Shown here piece after piece: positions 37,769 to 46,906 of a stretch of DNA of 64,000 bases. The position numbers were made by a program, and so were the translations under genes. The notes under the pieces are model-generated. The model did not search any database and was not told the origin of the DNA. It was given only the letters and a program-made list of their open reading frames with translations. Origin of the DNA: HXMU1420-13 sp034669965 (lineage in GTDB: Bacteria > Bacteroidota > Rhodothermia > Balneolales > Balneolaceae); NCBI GenBank assembly GCA_034669965.1, contig JAXMOK010000002.1, positions 62,001 to 126,000 of the forward strand, in the 5' to 3' direction. Positions within the stretch are counted from its first letter, which is position 1, and every line of letters starts with the position of its first letter.

Positions 37769-40700
37769 ATGAAACGATTAGCCCCTTTTTCGGTCCTTAT
37801 TATCATTGCATTTTCGGTGTACCTTGGTTGCCAAACAACAAGTACTAATAATGACGTTACCATATCCGGGAACGTGATAAACGAACTATCTGGCGACCCA
37901 ATCAACCAAGCCATTGTTGAAATTACTTCGCCTGAAGAGTTTTCAGGAACTGCTAAAGTAACCGACGAAAATGGCGCCTTTAGTTTTACTGAATTAACCG
38001 TTACAGAATCTGCCACACTTACTCTCTCAATTAAGAAAACGGGGTTTGTTGATAACACATTAAATGTTCCGGTTTCAGGCGGATTGGAAATTGCTCTTGA
38101 TCAACCTATAGAACTTACCCCTGTTGATACTGGAGATGGTGGTGATGGCGGTGACGACGGTGGACAACAAGTTTCCGGGCCATCGGAAGGAGCTGCAGCG
38201 ATTGAATTAGTATCAATAGGCCAATCGTCGTTAAATATTAAAGAAACGGGGGGCATCATCAGTACAGAGTTCACTTTTCAAGTTCAAGATTCAGCCGGGC
38301 GTAATCTTGATCTTAATAATGCTGTTGAAGTAAACTTTTCCATAGTATCAGGGCCAGGAGGCGGCGAAGGAATACTGCCTACATCGGTAAGAACGAATGC
38401 AGCCGGTAGAGCTACTTCCAGTTTATTTGCCGGAAACCTTGCCGGAGTTGTTCAAATTCAAGCTGAAATTATACGCGATGATGTAAATTTAACGATTCAA
38501 TCTTCTCCGGTTGCCATTACCATCCATGGTGGATTCCCAACTCAAGAAGGTTTTTACTTAACCTCAGACCGAACCAATATTGAATCTAGTTCTTCTCAGG
38601 AAACCGAAATAACTGCTAAGCTAGTTGATCGATTTAATAACCCTGTGAAACCGGGTACCGCGGTTTATTTTACAACTTCAATAGGATCGATCGAAGGTTC
38701 TCAAGACAATCAAAGTAACCAGGACGGTGAAGTTGCTGTGCGTTTTTGGTGCGATGGAAACTTCGGATCGGGTGTTATTACTGCAACTACCGTTGACGAA
38801 AATAACCAACAGATTACCCAAACATTAGATGTTGTCTGCTCGAATAGTGAAGCATTAATTGTAGTAAGCCCCCCTACTTTTGCTGTTGATCCAGGTGGCA
38901 CACAAAGCTTTACAGTTACGATAACAGACGTATCTGGTCGCCCAATGGCTCAAGGGTCGCAACTTCGAATTATCGATAACGATGCTAGTTACTCAATAAC
39001 AGGAAATACGGCTGTGGCTATTCCGAACGCAACCACTGCAGGGCCGGGTAAAACCGAGTTTGAGTTTGTTTTAGAGTATTTTGGAAGCCAATCCAACGAG
39101 TTACTTGTACCTGTAACTGTAACCTCTCCTTCCGGATTCATCACTACATTTAATATTGTTGGGAATTCATCAGGTGGTGAAATCTCCGGTCCATCAGAAG
39201 GTGCTGCTGCTATAATTCTTGATTCGATATCTGAAACCGAGTTGAATATAAGTGAAACCGGTGGAATTGTTAACTCGGTACTCACTTTTCAAGTACAAGA
39301 TTCATCCGGACGTAGCGTGGATATCAACAATCAAGTAACGGTTAACTTCAGTGTACTTTCCGGTCCGGGCGGCGGTGAAGGCTTATTACCTGAAAGTGTT
39401 TCAACGGATGCATCCGGTAAAGCCAGTACTAATTTCTATTCAGGTAATTCAGCTGGAGTAGTTCAAATTCAAGCTGAAATTGTACGCGATGATGTTGGCC
39501 TAACAATTCGTTCTAAACCAATTGCATTAACCATCTTTGGTGGCTTTCCGGTTGAGGAAGGTGTAGATGTATTTCTAGAGAACAGAAACCTTGAAGTTGG
39601 GCAAGAAGAAACTATTGCTGTTACACTTACCGATCAGTTTGGAAATGCTGTAAAACCAGGAACCGCGGTTTATTTTTCAACAGATCTAGGCACAGTTGCA
39701 GGTTCTGCTTTCACTAATGCTGATGGTGAAGCCCTAATAAATGGAAATACCCCTGTGTGGTTACGTTGTATTGGCTTAGATGGCTCAGGTGATCTAGGAA
39801 GAGGTGTTGTAACAGCCGCTACAACCGATCAGGATGGAAATCCAATTTCCAGAGATTTAGAATTTACTTGTAGCGACAGCGAAGCTATCATCAATTCAAA
39901 TGTAAATGAATTCAGCTTGGATGCCGGCGGACAAGTGACCATACCTTTTACAGTAACCAATCAAAACGGAGGCCCAATGCCTACCGGAACACTCATCCGA
40001 GCTACGGCAGAAGGATCGGTAAACATCACCGGCGATGATTTTGTAGCCTTAGGCAACGATATGGATGCCGGTGATGGCACCACAGATTTTGAAATTACGG
40101 TAGAAGATATCGGCGGAGCTGATGACGTAATTATAATCACCATCAGTGTAGAAACTCCGAGTAATTTTACCACCACCTACGACGAAATTAGAGGTAGCAG
40201 TACGGCTGATGGAGTAAGCGGTCCGCCATCCGGTGCAGCTACAATTATTCTAAGTAGCGTTTCTGAAGATGTGATCAATATTCAAGGAACAGGTGGTACT
40301 GTGAACAGTACATTCACATTCCAAGTGCAGGATAGTGCCGGTAGAAACTTAGATCTTGATAATCAAATTGATGTAAACTTCAGCATTTTAGTTGGTCCAG
40401 ACGGTGGCGAAGGCTTACTTCCTGAAACAGGCTCCACAAATGCATCGGGTAGAGTTACAACCAATCTTTATTCAGGTACTAAGTCGGGCGTTGTACAGGT
40501 TCAAGCAGAAATCATACGCGCAGATATCGGCTTAACCATTCGCTCACAACCGGTGGCAGTAACCATTCACGGCGGTTTCCCTGACGCAGATCACTTTAGT
40601 CTTGCTCCGGATAAATACAACTTCGAAGGCTACAGCATAAACGGAAATACTAATCAAATCACTGCAATTCTTGGTGATGAGTTTAGTAATCCAGTAAAAC

Positions 40701-41287
40701 CAGGAACCGCGGTTTATTTTAGCACCACAGGTGGCATCATCGAAGGATCAGCTCAGGGTAACACCAATAACCAAGGCTTTGCTTCAGTTCAATTGATATC
40801 AGGTGCACGAAGACCAAGCGATACTGAAACAGTTGATGGTACTCCATTCCCGCGCGACGGTCTGGCTACAATTACTGCATCAACAGTAAATAAAGACAAC
40901 GAATTGATTGAGCAATCTGTAAACGTTGTTTTCTCTACTTCGTCAGCTACTATCACAGCTGATCCTACCACTTTTGACCTTCAACCGGGCGGTGGAGATA
41001 CATTTACTTACACCGTTACCGATTTAAATGGTAACCCAATGGCTGCAGGAACAACGATTACCGTAGACGCAGGTTCTGGAATCGAACTAACCGGAGATGT
41101 TAATCTTACTTTAGGTAATCAGATCTTTCCAGGGCCAGGAGCTACAGAATTTACCTTCTCTATAAGAGATATAGACGACGATTCAAGCGAACCTGCAGAC
41201 CTATCGATTAGCATTACGGTAGTCACGCCTTCTGGCAACGAAACTACCTTAACTCCTATAAATGGTACTCGCCGAAAAACTTTCTAA
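37769..41287 (+). CDS. Large Ig-like repeat lipoprotein (surface or secreted)
   Basis: This 1172-residue lipoprotein has a signal peptide with lipobox VYLGC (C21). A carboxypeptidase-regulatory-like domain (about 25-110) and a Gly/Asp-rich linker (DGGDGGDDGG) follow, then three long repeats starting at residues 136, 473 and 817. Each opens with SGP-GAA-I, holds a FTFQVQDS-GR segment and KPGTAVYF, and contains two or more Ig-like (Big_1/invasin-type) domains. Such proteins often act in adhesion or as structural surface layers. It has a private transcription unit closed by a strong terminator. The substrate or partner is unknown. Confidence 0.85.
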   Translation: MKRLAPFSVLIIIAFSVYLGCQTTSTNNDVTISGNVINELSGDPINQAIVEITSPEEFSGTAKVTDENGAFSFTELTVTESATLTLSIKKTGFVDNTLNVPVSGGLEIALDQPIELTPVDTGDGGDGGDDGGQQVSGPSEGAAAIELVSIGQSSLNIKETGGIISTEFTFQVQDSAGRNLDLNNAVEVNFSIVSGPGGGEGILPTSVRTNAAGRATSSLFAGNLAGVVQIQAEIIRDDVNLTIQSSPVAITIHGGFPTQEGFYLTSDRTNIESSSSQETEITAKLVDRFNNPVKPGTAVYFTTSIGSIEGSQDNQSNQDGEVAVRFWCDGNFGSGVITATTVDENNQQITQTLDVVCSNSEALIVVSPPTFAVDPGGTQSFTVTITDVSGRPMAQGSQLRIIDNDASYSITGNTAVAIPNATTAGPGKTEFEFVLEYFGSQSNELLVPVTVTSPSGFITTFNIVGNSSGGEISGPSEGAAAIILDSISETELNISETGGIVNSVLTFQVQDSSGRSVDINNQVTVNFSVLSGPGGGEGLLPESVSTDASGKASTNFYSGNSAGVVQIQAEIVRDDVGLTIRSKPIALTIFGGFPVEEGVDVFLENRNLEVGQEETIAVTLTDQFGNAVKPGTAVYFSTDLGTVAGSAFTNADGEALINGNTPVWLRCIGLDGSGDLGRGVVTAATTDQDGNPISRDLEFTCSDSEAIINSNVNEFSLDAGGQVTIPFTVTNQNGGPMPTGTLIRATAEGSVNITGDDFVALGNDMDAGDGTTDFEITVEDIGGADDVIIITISVETPSNFTTTYDEIRGSSTADGVSGPPSGAATIILSSVSEDVINIQGTGGTVNSTFTFQVQDSAGRNLDLDNQIDVNFSILVGPDGGEGLLPETGSTNASGRVTTNLYSGTKSGVVQVQAEIIRADIGLTIRSQPVAVTIHGGFPDADHFSLAPDKYNFEGYSINGNTNQITAILGDEFSNPVKPGTAVYFSTTGGIIEGSAQGNTNNQGFASVQLISGARRPSDTETVDGTPFPRDGLATITASTVNKDNELIEQSVNVVFSTSSATITADPTTFDLQPGGGDTFTYTVTDLNGNPMAAGTTITVDAGSGIELTGDVNLTLGNQIFPGPGATEFTFSIRDIDDDSSEPADLSISITVVTPSGNETTLTPINGTRRKTF
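38174..41287 (+). repeat. Three tandem repeats of about 1 kb within the Ig-like lipoprotein gene
   Basis: Units begin at about 38174, 39185 and 40217 (1011, 1032 and about 1040-1070 bases). Some stretches are nearly identical at DNA level, such as ACCGCGGTTTATTTT near 38656, 39662 and 40706, while other parts have diverged. This looks like internal triplication with later drift and perhaps local gene conversion. Confidence 0.85.
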
Positions 41288-41306
41288 CTAATTATTCTGA
41301 ATATTT

Positions 41307-41338
41307 AAAAAGTGCTGGCTCAACCGTCAGCACTTTTT
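41307..41338 (+). terminator. Rho-independent terminator after the Ig-like lipoprotein gene
   Basis: An 11-bp stem (41307-41317 with 41328-41338, core AAAAAGTGCTG/CAGCACTTTTT) with a 10-base loop is followed by a T run. It lies 20 bases after the stop codon. Confidence 0.9.
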
Positions 41339-41379
41339 TTGTTATTAGTATTATCTGTACTATCTAGAAAATAATTTAA

Positions 41380-42783
41380 TTGCCTATCTCTAATACAGAG
41401 CCCACTCTTTGGGCAGACATCAAAGCCTCCATTGCCGGCAACGATCAGGATTTTACTGAAGGTAAATTAAGTAGAGCCATCTTGCTACTTTCCATTCCAA
41501 TGGTTTTGGAAATGGCTATGGAATCGGTGTTTGCTATCGTCGATATCTTTTTTGTTTCACGTTTGGGTGCCGATGCAGTAGCTACGGTTGGAATCACAGA
41601 ATCGTTAATAACCATCGTTTATGCAATCGGAATCGGACTCTCGATGGGTACAACTGCAATGGTTGCCCGCAGAATTGGCGAAAAGGACAAAATCGGAGCA
41701 GCTAAATCAGCAGTTCAGGCAATTGTTGTAGGCTTCCTTGTTTCGTTACCTATCAGTTTACTTGGCATTTTCTACGCAAAAGATTTACTACGTTTGATGG
41801 GTGCCGAGCCGGTTATCGTTGAAACGATGTACAGCTACACCACCATAATGATTGGCGGAAATGTTGTGATCATGTTGCTTTTTGTGATTAACGCCATTTT
41901 TCGAGGAGCTGGTGACGCTGCCATTTCTATGCGGGTGCTTTGGCTGGCTAATGGATTAAACATCATTCTAGATCCCATACTCATTTTTGGTATAGGATTT
42001 ATTCCTGCTTTTGGGATAAAAGGTGCCGCAATAGCCACATTTATTGGTCGAGGGATTGGAGTACTATATCAGCTTTTTTTGCTCTCGAAAAATCAAACGC
42101 GAATTACCATCATCAAAGAAACATTGGTTATACAATGGGACATTATGAAGCGTCTGATAAGGCTTAGTTTAGGCGGGATCGGTCAGTTCATTATAGCAAC
42201 TTCTAGTTGGATTGGCTTGGTTCGTATACTCGCAGAATTTGGAAGTATTACCGTTGCCGGCTACACCATTGCCATCCGAATTTTCATCTTTTCGATACTT
42301 CCTTCTTGGGGAATGAGTAACGCCGCTGCTACTTTAGTTGGGCAAAATCTTGGAGCCAAAAAACCCGATCGTGCTGAAAAATCAGTCTGGACTACCGCTA
42401 TTGTGAATATGGTTTTCTTATCAATGGTTGGTATCACTTTTTATATCTTCGCGGATTCTCTGATCGCACTTTTTTCAAAAGATCCTGAGATAATAAGAAT
42501 TGGTGCACAATGTCTCCGAATTATTAGTTACGGGTACTTAGCCTACGCATTTGGTATGATAATTATCCAAGCGTTTAACGGTGCCGGCGATACCACTACC
42601 CCAACTATTATAAATTTTATATGCTTTTGGTTGATTGAAATTCCATTAGCCTATGTGCTAGCAATGGAATTCGGCTTAAAACAAGACGGCGTTTTTTACG
42701 CAATTGTTGTAGCCGAAAGTTTACTTGGGGTGATAGGCTTTATTATATTCCGGCAAGGAAAATGGAAAAAAATAGACGTATAG
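41380..42783 (+). CDS. MATE-family efflux transporter
   Basis: The 467-residue protein has 12 membrane helices in two related halves, typical of multidrug and toxin extrusion antiporters. The start is a TTG: an in-frame TAA lies immediately before it, and the first ATG is 35 codons in, within helix 1. Conserved stretches include FFVSRLGADAVATVGI and GAGDAAISMR in the first half and GQNLGAKKPDRAEKS and FNGAGDTTTPT in the second. It abuts the SUI1-like gene. Confidence 0.9.
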   Translation: MPISNTEPTLWADIKASIAGNDQDFTEGKLSRAILLLSIPMVLEMAMESVFAIVDIFFVSRLGADAVATVGITESLITIVYAIGIGLSMGTTAMVARRIGEKDKIGAAKSAVQAIVVGFLVSLPISLLGIFYAKDLLRLMGAEPVIVETMYSYTTIMIGGNVVIMLLFVINAIFRGAGDAAISMRVLWLANGLNIILDPILIFGIGFIPAFGIKGAAIATFIGRGIGVLYQLFLLSKNQTRITIIKETLVIQWDIMKRLIRLSLGGIGQFIIATSSWIGLVRILAEFGSITVAGYTIAIRIFIFSILPSWGMSNAAATLVGQNLGAKKPDRAEKSVWTTAIVNMVFLSMVGITFYIFADSLIALFSKDPEIIRIGAQCLRIISYGYLAYAFGMIIIQAFNGAGDTTTPTIINFICFWLIEIPLAYVLAMEFGLKQDGVFYAIVVAESLLGVIGFIIFRQGKWKKIDV

Positions 42784-43008
42784 ATGAAAGTTAAAGTAAC
42801 ACTAGAAACCGGTGGTAGACGCGGTAAACAAGTAACCGTGATAAGAGGGATTACTCATAACCCACAAGTGATAGAAAAGCTTACCAAAAAAATAAAATCA
42901 CAATTGGGAACCGGAGGGACAATCAAAGGGAAAGTGATTGAAATTCAAGGTAATCACCTTCCCAAAGTGTCAAAAATTCTAGAAACCGAAGGCTTCACTG
43001 TTCAGTAA
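42784..43008 (+). CDS. SUI1/eIF1-like translation protein
   Basis: This 74-residue protein is the bare SUI1 domain (YciH-like), with the signature KSQLGTGGTIKGKVIEIQGNH. Archaeal and eukaryotic relatives check start-codon selection; bacterial YciH influences initiation on unusual mRNAs, and its physiological role is less clear. It begins at the base after the MATE stop codon, so the two genes are co-transcribed. The gene ends convergent with the metallopeptidase-like gene, with no gap. Confidence 0.92.
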   Translation: MKVKVTLETGGRRGKQVTVIRGITHNPQVIEKLTKKIKSQLGTGGTIKGKVIEIQGNHLPKVSKILETEGFTVQ

Positions 43009-43500
43009 TTACAGCGAAACTTTGCTTTCCTGCTTAGGATCTAAATCGTATAAAGATGACGCCGTAGCCTGAATGGTTTTGTACCAATCGTTGCCGAACT
43101 TATCGTTGATCTCATAAAAATCAGCAAAATCGGGTTTACGCAAATTCATCTTCCACTCTTGCGTTTTCGATTTAAACGTTGGATCAAGATGCAGCAATTG
43201 ATGGTAGATCATCATTTCTTTGGTTTTGGTGTCCAACATATCCCACAACTCGCCTGATACTTCAATCAGGTAATCGTTGCCCGAGTAGTACTTTACTTCG
43301 CGGGTTGCTTTAATGCATTTAGCTGCTTTTTGCTTACTGATGTGTGGATACACTAAAAAATAGCCAATCTCTGCAGGACCAAACTCCATCTTGTAGTCCT
43401 TGGTCACTTTTTGTGCGATCGCTTCAATTTCGGGCGATTCCATTAATTGTTTATCGCTTGATGTAGTCTCTTCTGGTGCTAAAAAATCGTTCTCTGGCAT
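43009..43500 (-). CDS. Metallopeptidase-like protein with altered active site
   Basis: This 163-residue protein resembles the putative phage-type metallopeptidase family: a VSGELWDML segment followed by a helix with a zinc-binding pair. The motif here is H100-Q-L-L-H104, so the catalytic glutamate of HExxH is replaced by glutamine (codon CAA instead of GAA). It may bind zinc without cutting peptides. No signal peptide is seen. Family assignment rests on motif and general look and is moderate. A DUF4920 gene lies four bases upstream. Confidence 0.7.
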   Translation of the reverse strand: MPENDFLAPEETTSSDKQLMESPEIEAIAQKVTKDYKMEFGPAEIGYFLVYPHISKQKAAKCIKATREVKYYSGNDYLIEVSGELWDMLDTKTKEMMIYHQLLHLDPTFKSKTQEWKMNLRKPDFADFYEINDKFGNDWYKTIQATASSLYDLDPKQESKVSL

Positions 43501-43503
43501 AAA

Positions 43504-43995
43504 TTATTTTGTTTTAGGAATGCGAATGCTGCTCGCTACTATAGCATATTCTTTTTGCTCTTCGGTGACTTGATCTGGGTCTTCACCTGCATCTTCGGCA
43601 TAATGCTTTGCCTGATCGGTTGATAATACCTTCTCCTCAATATTCCCTCTAAAAACCACCTCTTTTCCGGTAGTGTTTGTTGGGATAAAAAAAGAATAAT
43701 CCACGAAAGTAACTCGTGCTTCAAATTCGTCTCCTTCAGCGATGAAGAAGCATCCCTTCTTCGCACAAACCTGTTTAATGGTTGCCTTGATGAATACCTC
43801 TCCCTCACTTCCAATCATTTCGATGGCTTTGTCTAAAGACACGATTTCCGCCTTTTCATCTAGCTCCAGCGGTGATCCAAAAGTCTCAAAAGCCTCGGAT
43901 TGATCTACAGGTTCCGAAAGTCGAACAACTTCGTCCTGTGCGTTGATAGATGTAAAAGGTAAAAAGACAAAAAGAATTATAACTAGTGATCGCAT
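43504..43995 (-). CDS. DUF4920 family exported protein
   Basis: This protein of about 163 residues has a signal peptide (SINAQ-DEV, about residue 20) and a DUF4920 domain with KATIKQVCAKKGCFF and FVDYSFFIPTNTTGKEVVF. The CAKKGC pair could bind metal or form a disulfide. The frame extends upstream to a TTG at 44031, but the ATG at 43995 gives a normal signal peptide. The function of the family is unknown; it is common in Bacteroidota-like bacteria. Confidence 0.85.
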   Translation of the reverse strand: MRSLVIILFVFLPFTSINAQDEVVRLSEPVDQSEAFETFGSPLELDEKAEIVSLDKAIEMIGSEGEVFIKATIKQVCAKKGCFFIAEGDEFEARVTFVDYSFFIPTNTTGKEVVFRGNIEEKVLSTDQAKHYAEDAGEDPDQVTEEQKEYAIVASSIRIPKTK

Positions 43996-44082
43996 AGCAG
44001 TATTTTTTGCGTAAAATAAGAAAGAATTCAATCCTATTTAGGCTTGACTATCACAAACTCTTAAAAAAGTGAAAAGAATTTA

Positions 44083-44496
44083 TTGAAACGAATAATCACG
44101 CTGTTTGGAACCTTTTTATTTGCTGTTTTTTGTGAACTTTTTGTTCGAATTGTAATCATCATATATCAGCAAACTGAGTTCACATTTTACGGCACAGCTT
44201 CTTTGCCGGGTTGGCAATGGATAGCCATTTTTGCAGTTGCCATCTTAATATCCAGCTGGATAGCAGCAATGCTGAATGCAACAATCATGAACTCTGCTCA
44301 TCCCCTTAATTTTGGACTTTTACTTTTATTGATGACCACCTGGCGAATGAGTGAGTATTTTGCTAATCCTGAACCGGAATTATCATTTAGCTTAATCCTA
44401 GTTTTAATGCATGCAATTGCTTTGTTGCTTGCCTATATCACCAAACAAAAAATTGATGAACAGATCGAAAACACTCCTGTACACCCTGCTGATTAG
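44083..44496 (+). CDS. Small four-helix membrane protein, unknown
   Basis: This 137-residue protein starts at a TTG followed by MKR-like basic residues, and has four hydrophobic segments (about 4-28, 43-72, 74-94 and 102-126). I do not recognise a family. The end overlaps the beginning of the downstream lipoprotein gene by 41 bases, so the two are probably coupled. Confidence 0.65.
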   Translation: MKRIITLFGTFLFAVFCELFVRIVIIIYQQTEFTFYGTASLPGWQWIAIFAVAILISSWIAAMLNATIMNSAHPLNFGLLLLLMTTWRMSEYFANPEPELSFSLILVLMHAIALLLAYITKQKIDEQIENTPVHPAD

Positions 44497-45673
44497 CTTT
44501 TTCTTACTTAATTGTTCTGAACCGCCATCCGATATCGAAATCGAAAACCCGGCAAGCGAACAAGGTAAATATCCACGCTTATATACCGATAACACCGGTG
44601 CAGTTTTTATGAGCTGGATGATCACTAACAACGATACTACCTCCTTGTACTATTCTAAATACGAAAATGAAGAATGGACTAGCCCTACTCTAATTTCGGC
44701 TTCTGATTCTTGGTTCGTTAACTGGGCAGATTTCCCATCCATTATCGGTAGGAATGGCGAACCTGTAGCAGCACATTGGTTGCAAAAAAAGCCGGGTGGT
44801 ACTTACTCTTATGACGTAACCATTTCACAGTTTAAAGATAACGAGTTCACTAGTCCGGTGGTCCCTCATGCCGACAATACCGCGACTGAGCACGGATTTG
44901 TGAGTATGATTCCAATGTCGGATGATGTTTTTTACGCCATTTGGTTGGATGGAAGAAATATGACCGGCGGACATGGATCCGAATCAGATGATCATGGTTC
45001 TACTCTCGATCAAGCAATGACTCTTCGTGGTGCTATAATTACTACTGATCAACCAATGCAAGAAACGGTGATTGATAATTCGGTATGCGAATGTTGTGGG
45101 ACTTCCTTCGCTCGATCCGGAAACAGCTTGATTGCGGCTTATAGAAATCGAACTGCTGATGAAGTTCGTGATATCTATATTGCCAAAATGGACATCCAAA
45201 CCGGTGTGTGGTCGGAACCGGAGTATATTAGCAACGATAATTGGCAGATAAACGCTTGCCCTGTAAATGGCCCTCAGTTAGCGGCAAATAATGATTTAGT
45301 AGCCCTAGCTTGGTTCACTGGAGCTGATGACATCGCTAAAGTAAAACTTAGAACTTCTACAGATGGTGGCGACAATTGGTTAGAAGCCAAAGTGTTGGAA
45401 AGCGAAACAGCGTTAGGCCGTGTTGATGTCGCCATTACTCCCGACGACATTATTTGGGTAAGTTGGTTGAGCAGAGTTGAAGATACCGCCGTTCTAAAGC
45501 TCGCTTCTTTTGATGAGGCCGGAAATCAACTATCGTTGCAAGTTATCAATGAAGTATCTCCATCACGCAGTGGAGGATTCCCCCAATTAGAGCTAATCGG
45601 CAATACAAAAATTGTAGCTTGGACTGATGTATCAGAAGATCAGCCCAGAATTCGCACTAAACTTATTCGATAA
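44456..45673 (+). CDS. BNR/Asp-box beta-propeller lipoprotein
   Basis: From this ATG the protein has a signal peptide with lipobox FLLNC (near residue 20) and a propeller-type body of about 385 residues. A clear Asp box is TSTDGGDNWLEA, as in sialidase-like folds, and repeated WTSP/WSEP-like blade motifs are present. A CECCG cluster in the middle (DNSVCECCGTSF) is unusual and may bind metal. An earlier ATG at 44411 would place 15 polar residues before the signal peptide, so I prefer 44456. Catalytic sialidase residues were not found, so a binding role is likely. Its 3' end overlaps that of the phosphatase gene by 11 bases. Confidence 0.8.
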   Translation: MNRSKTLLYTLLISFFLLNCSEPPSDIEIENPASEQGKYPRLYTDNTGAVFMSWMITNNDTTSLYYSKYENEEWTSPTLISASDSWFVNWADFPSIIGRNGEPVAAHWLQKKPGGTYSYDVTISQFKDNEFTSPVVPHADNTATEHGFVSMIPMSDDVFYAIWLDGRNMTGGHGSESDDHGSTLDQAMTLRGAIITTDQPMQETVIDNSVCECCGTSFARSGNSLIAAYRNRTADEVRDIYIAKMDIQTGVWSEPEYISNDNWQINACPVNGPQLAANNDLVALAWFTGADDIAKVKLRTSTDGGDNWLEAKVLESETALGRVDVAITPDDIIWVSWLSRVEDTAVLKLASFDEAGNQLSLQVINEVSPSRSGGFPQLELIGNTKIVAWTDVSEDQPRIRTKLIR

Positions 45674-46841
45674 TCTGAGGAAGAGTTCCAAGACCGGCTA
45701 AACGAGTTACCAATCGACCAACCTCAGTATTGTCGTGCCAGCCGGTAAATTCAATGGCATGCGGCCCGAAGGCCATTAATGGAACCGGAATACCGGTATG
45801 GTACCCTGTGGTCCAAGCAATGGTCATTTCGTTTTCATTCGCGCTAGATTGTAAAGTCATCCCACCGGTTTCGTGGTCTGCTGTTACTACAACTAACGTC
45901 TCTCCATTCTCCATTGCAAATTTAACTACCGCCTCTATCATGGCATCAAAATCAGCAACTTCGCGCATTGCATATTCAGAATTATTATCATGTCCGGCCC
46001 AATCAATTTGTGAACCTTCGATCATAAGAAAAAAGCCATTTTCGTTTTTTGAAAGCACATCTATCGCTTTGGTAGACATTTCAGCTAAGGTCGGTGTTCT
46101 GTTTTTTGAAGGCATGCCTGCGTGAGAAAACAAACCGAGTAAATGATCGCTTTTTTCACTTTCCAGCGTGTTGGCTTTATCCACAAAAGCATAGCCATTT
46201 GCTGTAAATTCTTTAATTAAGTTACGATCATCTTCGCGTCTGCTTCCCTCCTCGCTTTGTGGGATAAAATACTCTTTTCCACCACCTAGAAATACATCCA
46301 CACCAGAATTTAGATATTGAGCCGCAATTTCAGCTTGTTTCGCTCTCGAATCTATATGTGCAGCATAACTGGCAGGAGTTGCATGAGTTATAGTTGATGT
46401 AGCAACCAATCCGGTACTTTTACCTTGATCTTGGGCTAATTCAAGTGCTGTTTTACAGTGTTCGCCGTTTGGCAGATACCCAATCATCCCATTATTGGTT
46501 TTTGCTCCACAAGAATAAGCAGTTGCTCCGGCCGCTGAATCGGTAATTAAACGATTTGCAGCATGAGTATTTACAATGCCAGAAACGGGCATCCTTTGGA
46601 TATGTAAACGACCGTTTTTCCCAACCAAATTAAGTTGACCGGAATATAGTTGTGCTAATCCGGTTCCATCACCGATAATAAAAATCACGTTTTTGATCGG
46701 ACCATCTTCAACTAATGGATATTTTTCGGATGCTTCCATAGATGGAACCTGCACTGAAATCGTATCCGATTTTAACACCTGAGCAACCGAAGTAGTTGAG
46801 AAAATTGTGGCAACGAAGATGATTGAAAGAAAAAAACGCAT
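45663..46841 (-). CDS. Alkaline phosphatase (PhoA superfamily)
   Basis: The 392-residue exported phosphatase has a signal peptide (SVAQ, about residue 20). Metal and nucleophile motifs are IIGDGTGLAQ (D58), TDSAAGATA (nucleophile S102), a VFLGGG region, EGSQIDWAGH and VTADHETGGM. It releases phosphate from organic esters in the periplasm. The layout is that of the E. coli PhoA-like family, but shorter. A phosphate-starvation promoter was not identified. Confidence 0.95.
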   Translation of the reverse strand: MRFFLSIIFVATIFSTTSVAQVLKSDTISVQVPSMEASEKYPLVEDGPIKNVIFIIGDGTGLAQLYSGQLNLVGKNGRLHIQRMPVSGIVNTHAANRLITDSAAGATAYSCGAKTNNGMIGYLPNGEHCKTALELAQDQGKSTGLVATSTITHATPASYAAHIDSRAKQAEIAAQYLNSGVDVFLGGGKEYFIPQSEEGSRREDDRNLIKEFTANGYAFVDKANTLESEKSDHLLGLFSHAGMPSKNRTPTLAEMSTKAIDVLSKNENGFFLMIEGSQIDWAGHDNNSEYAMREVADFDAMIEAVVKFAMENGETLVVVTADHETGGMTLQSSANENEMTIAWTTGYHTGIPVPLMAFGPHAIEFTGWHDNTEVGRLVTRLAGLGTLPQIIE

Positions 46842-46906
46842 AACTATTTTTATCTGAATGTGTGGTTTTGAATTAACTAAAGGGTTAAATCAATGTTAAT
46901 TCTATA

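Noticed and set aside
38174..41287. Possible mobile element or duplicated genes
   Set aside because: The repeats are in frame within one lipoprotein gene and no transposase or terminal inverted repeats are present.
44411..44455. Upstream ATG for the BNR lipoprotein
   Set aside because: It would put extra residues in front of a clean lipoprotein signal peptide and extend the overlap with the preceding gene.
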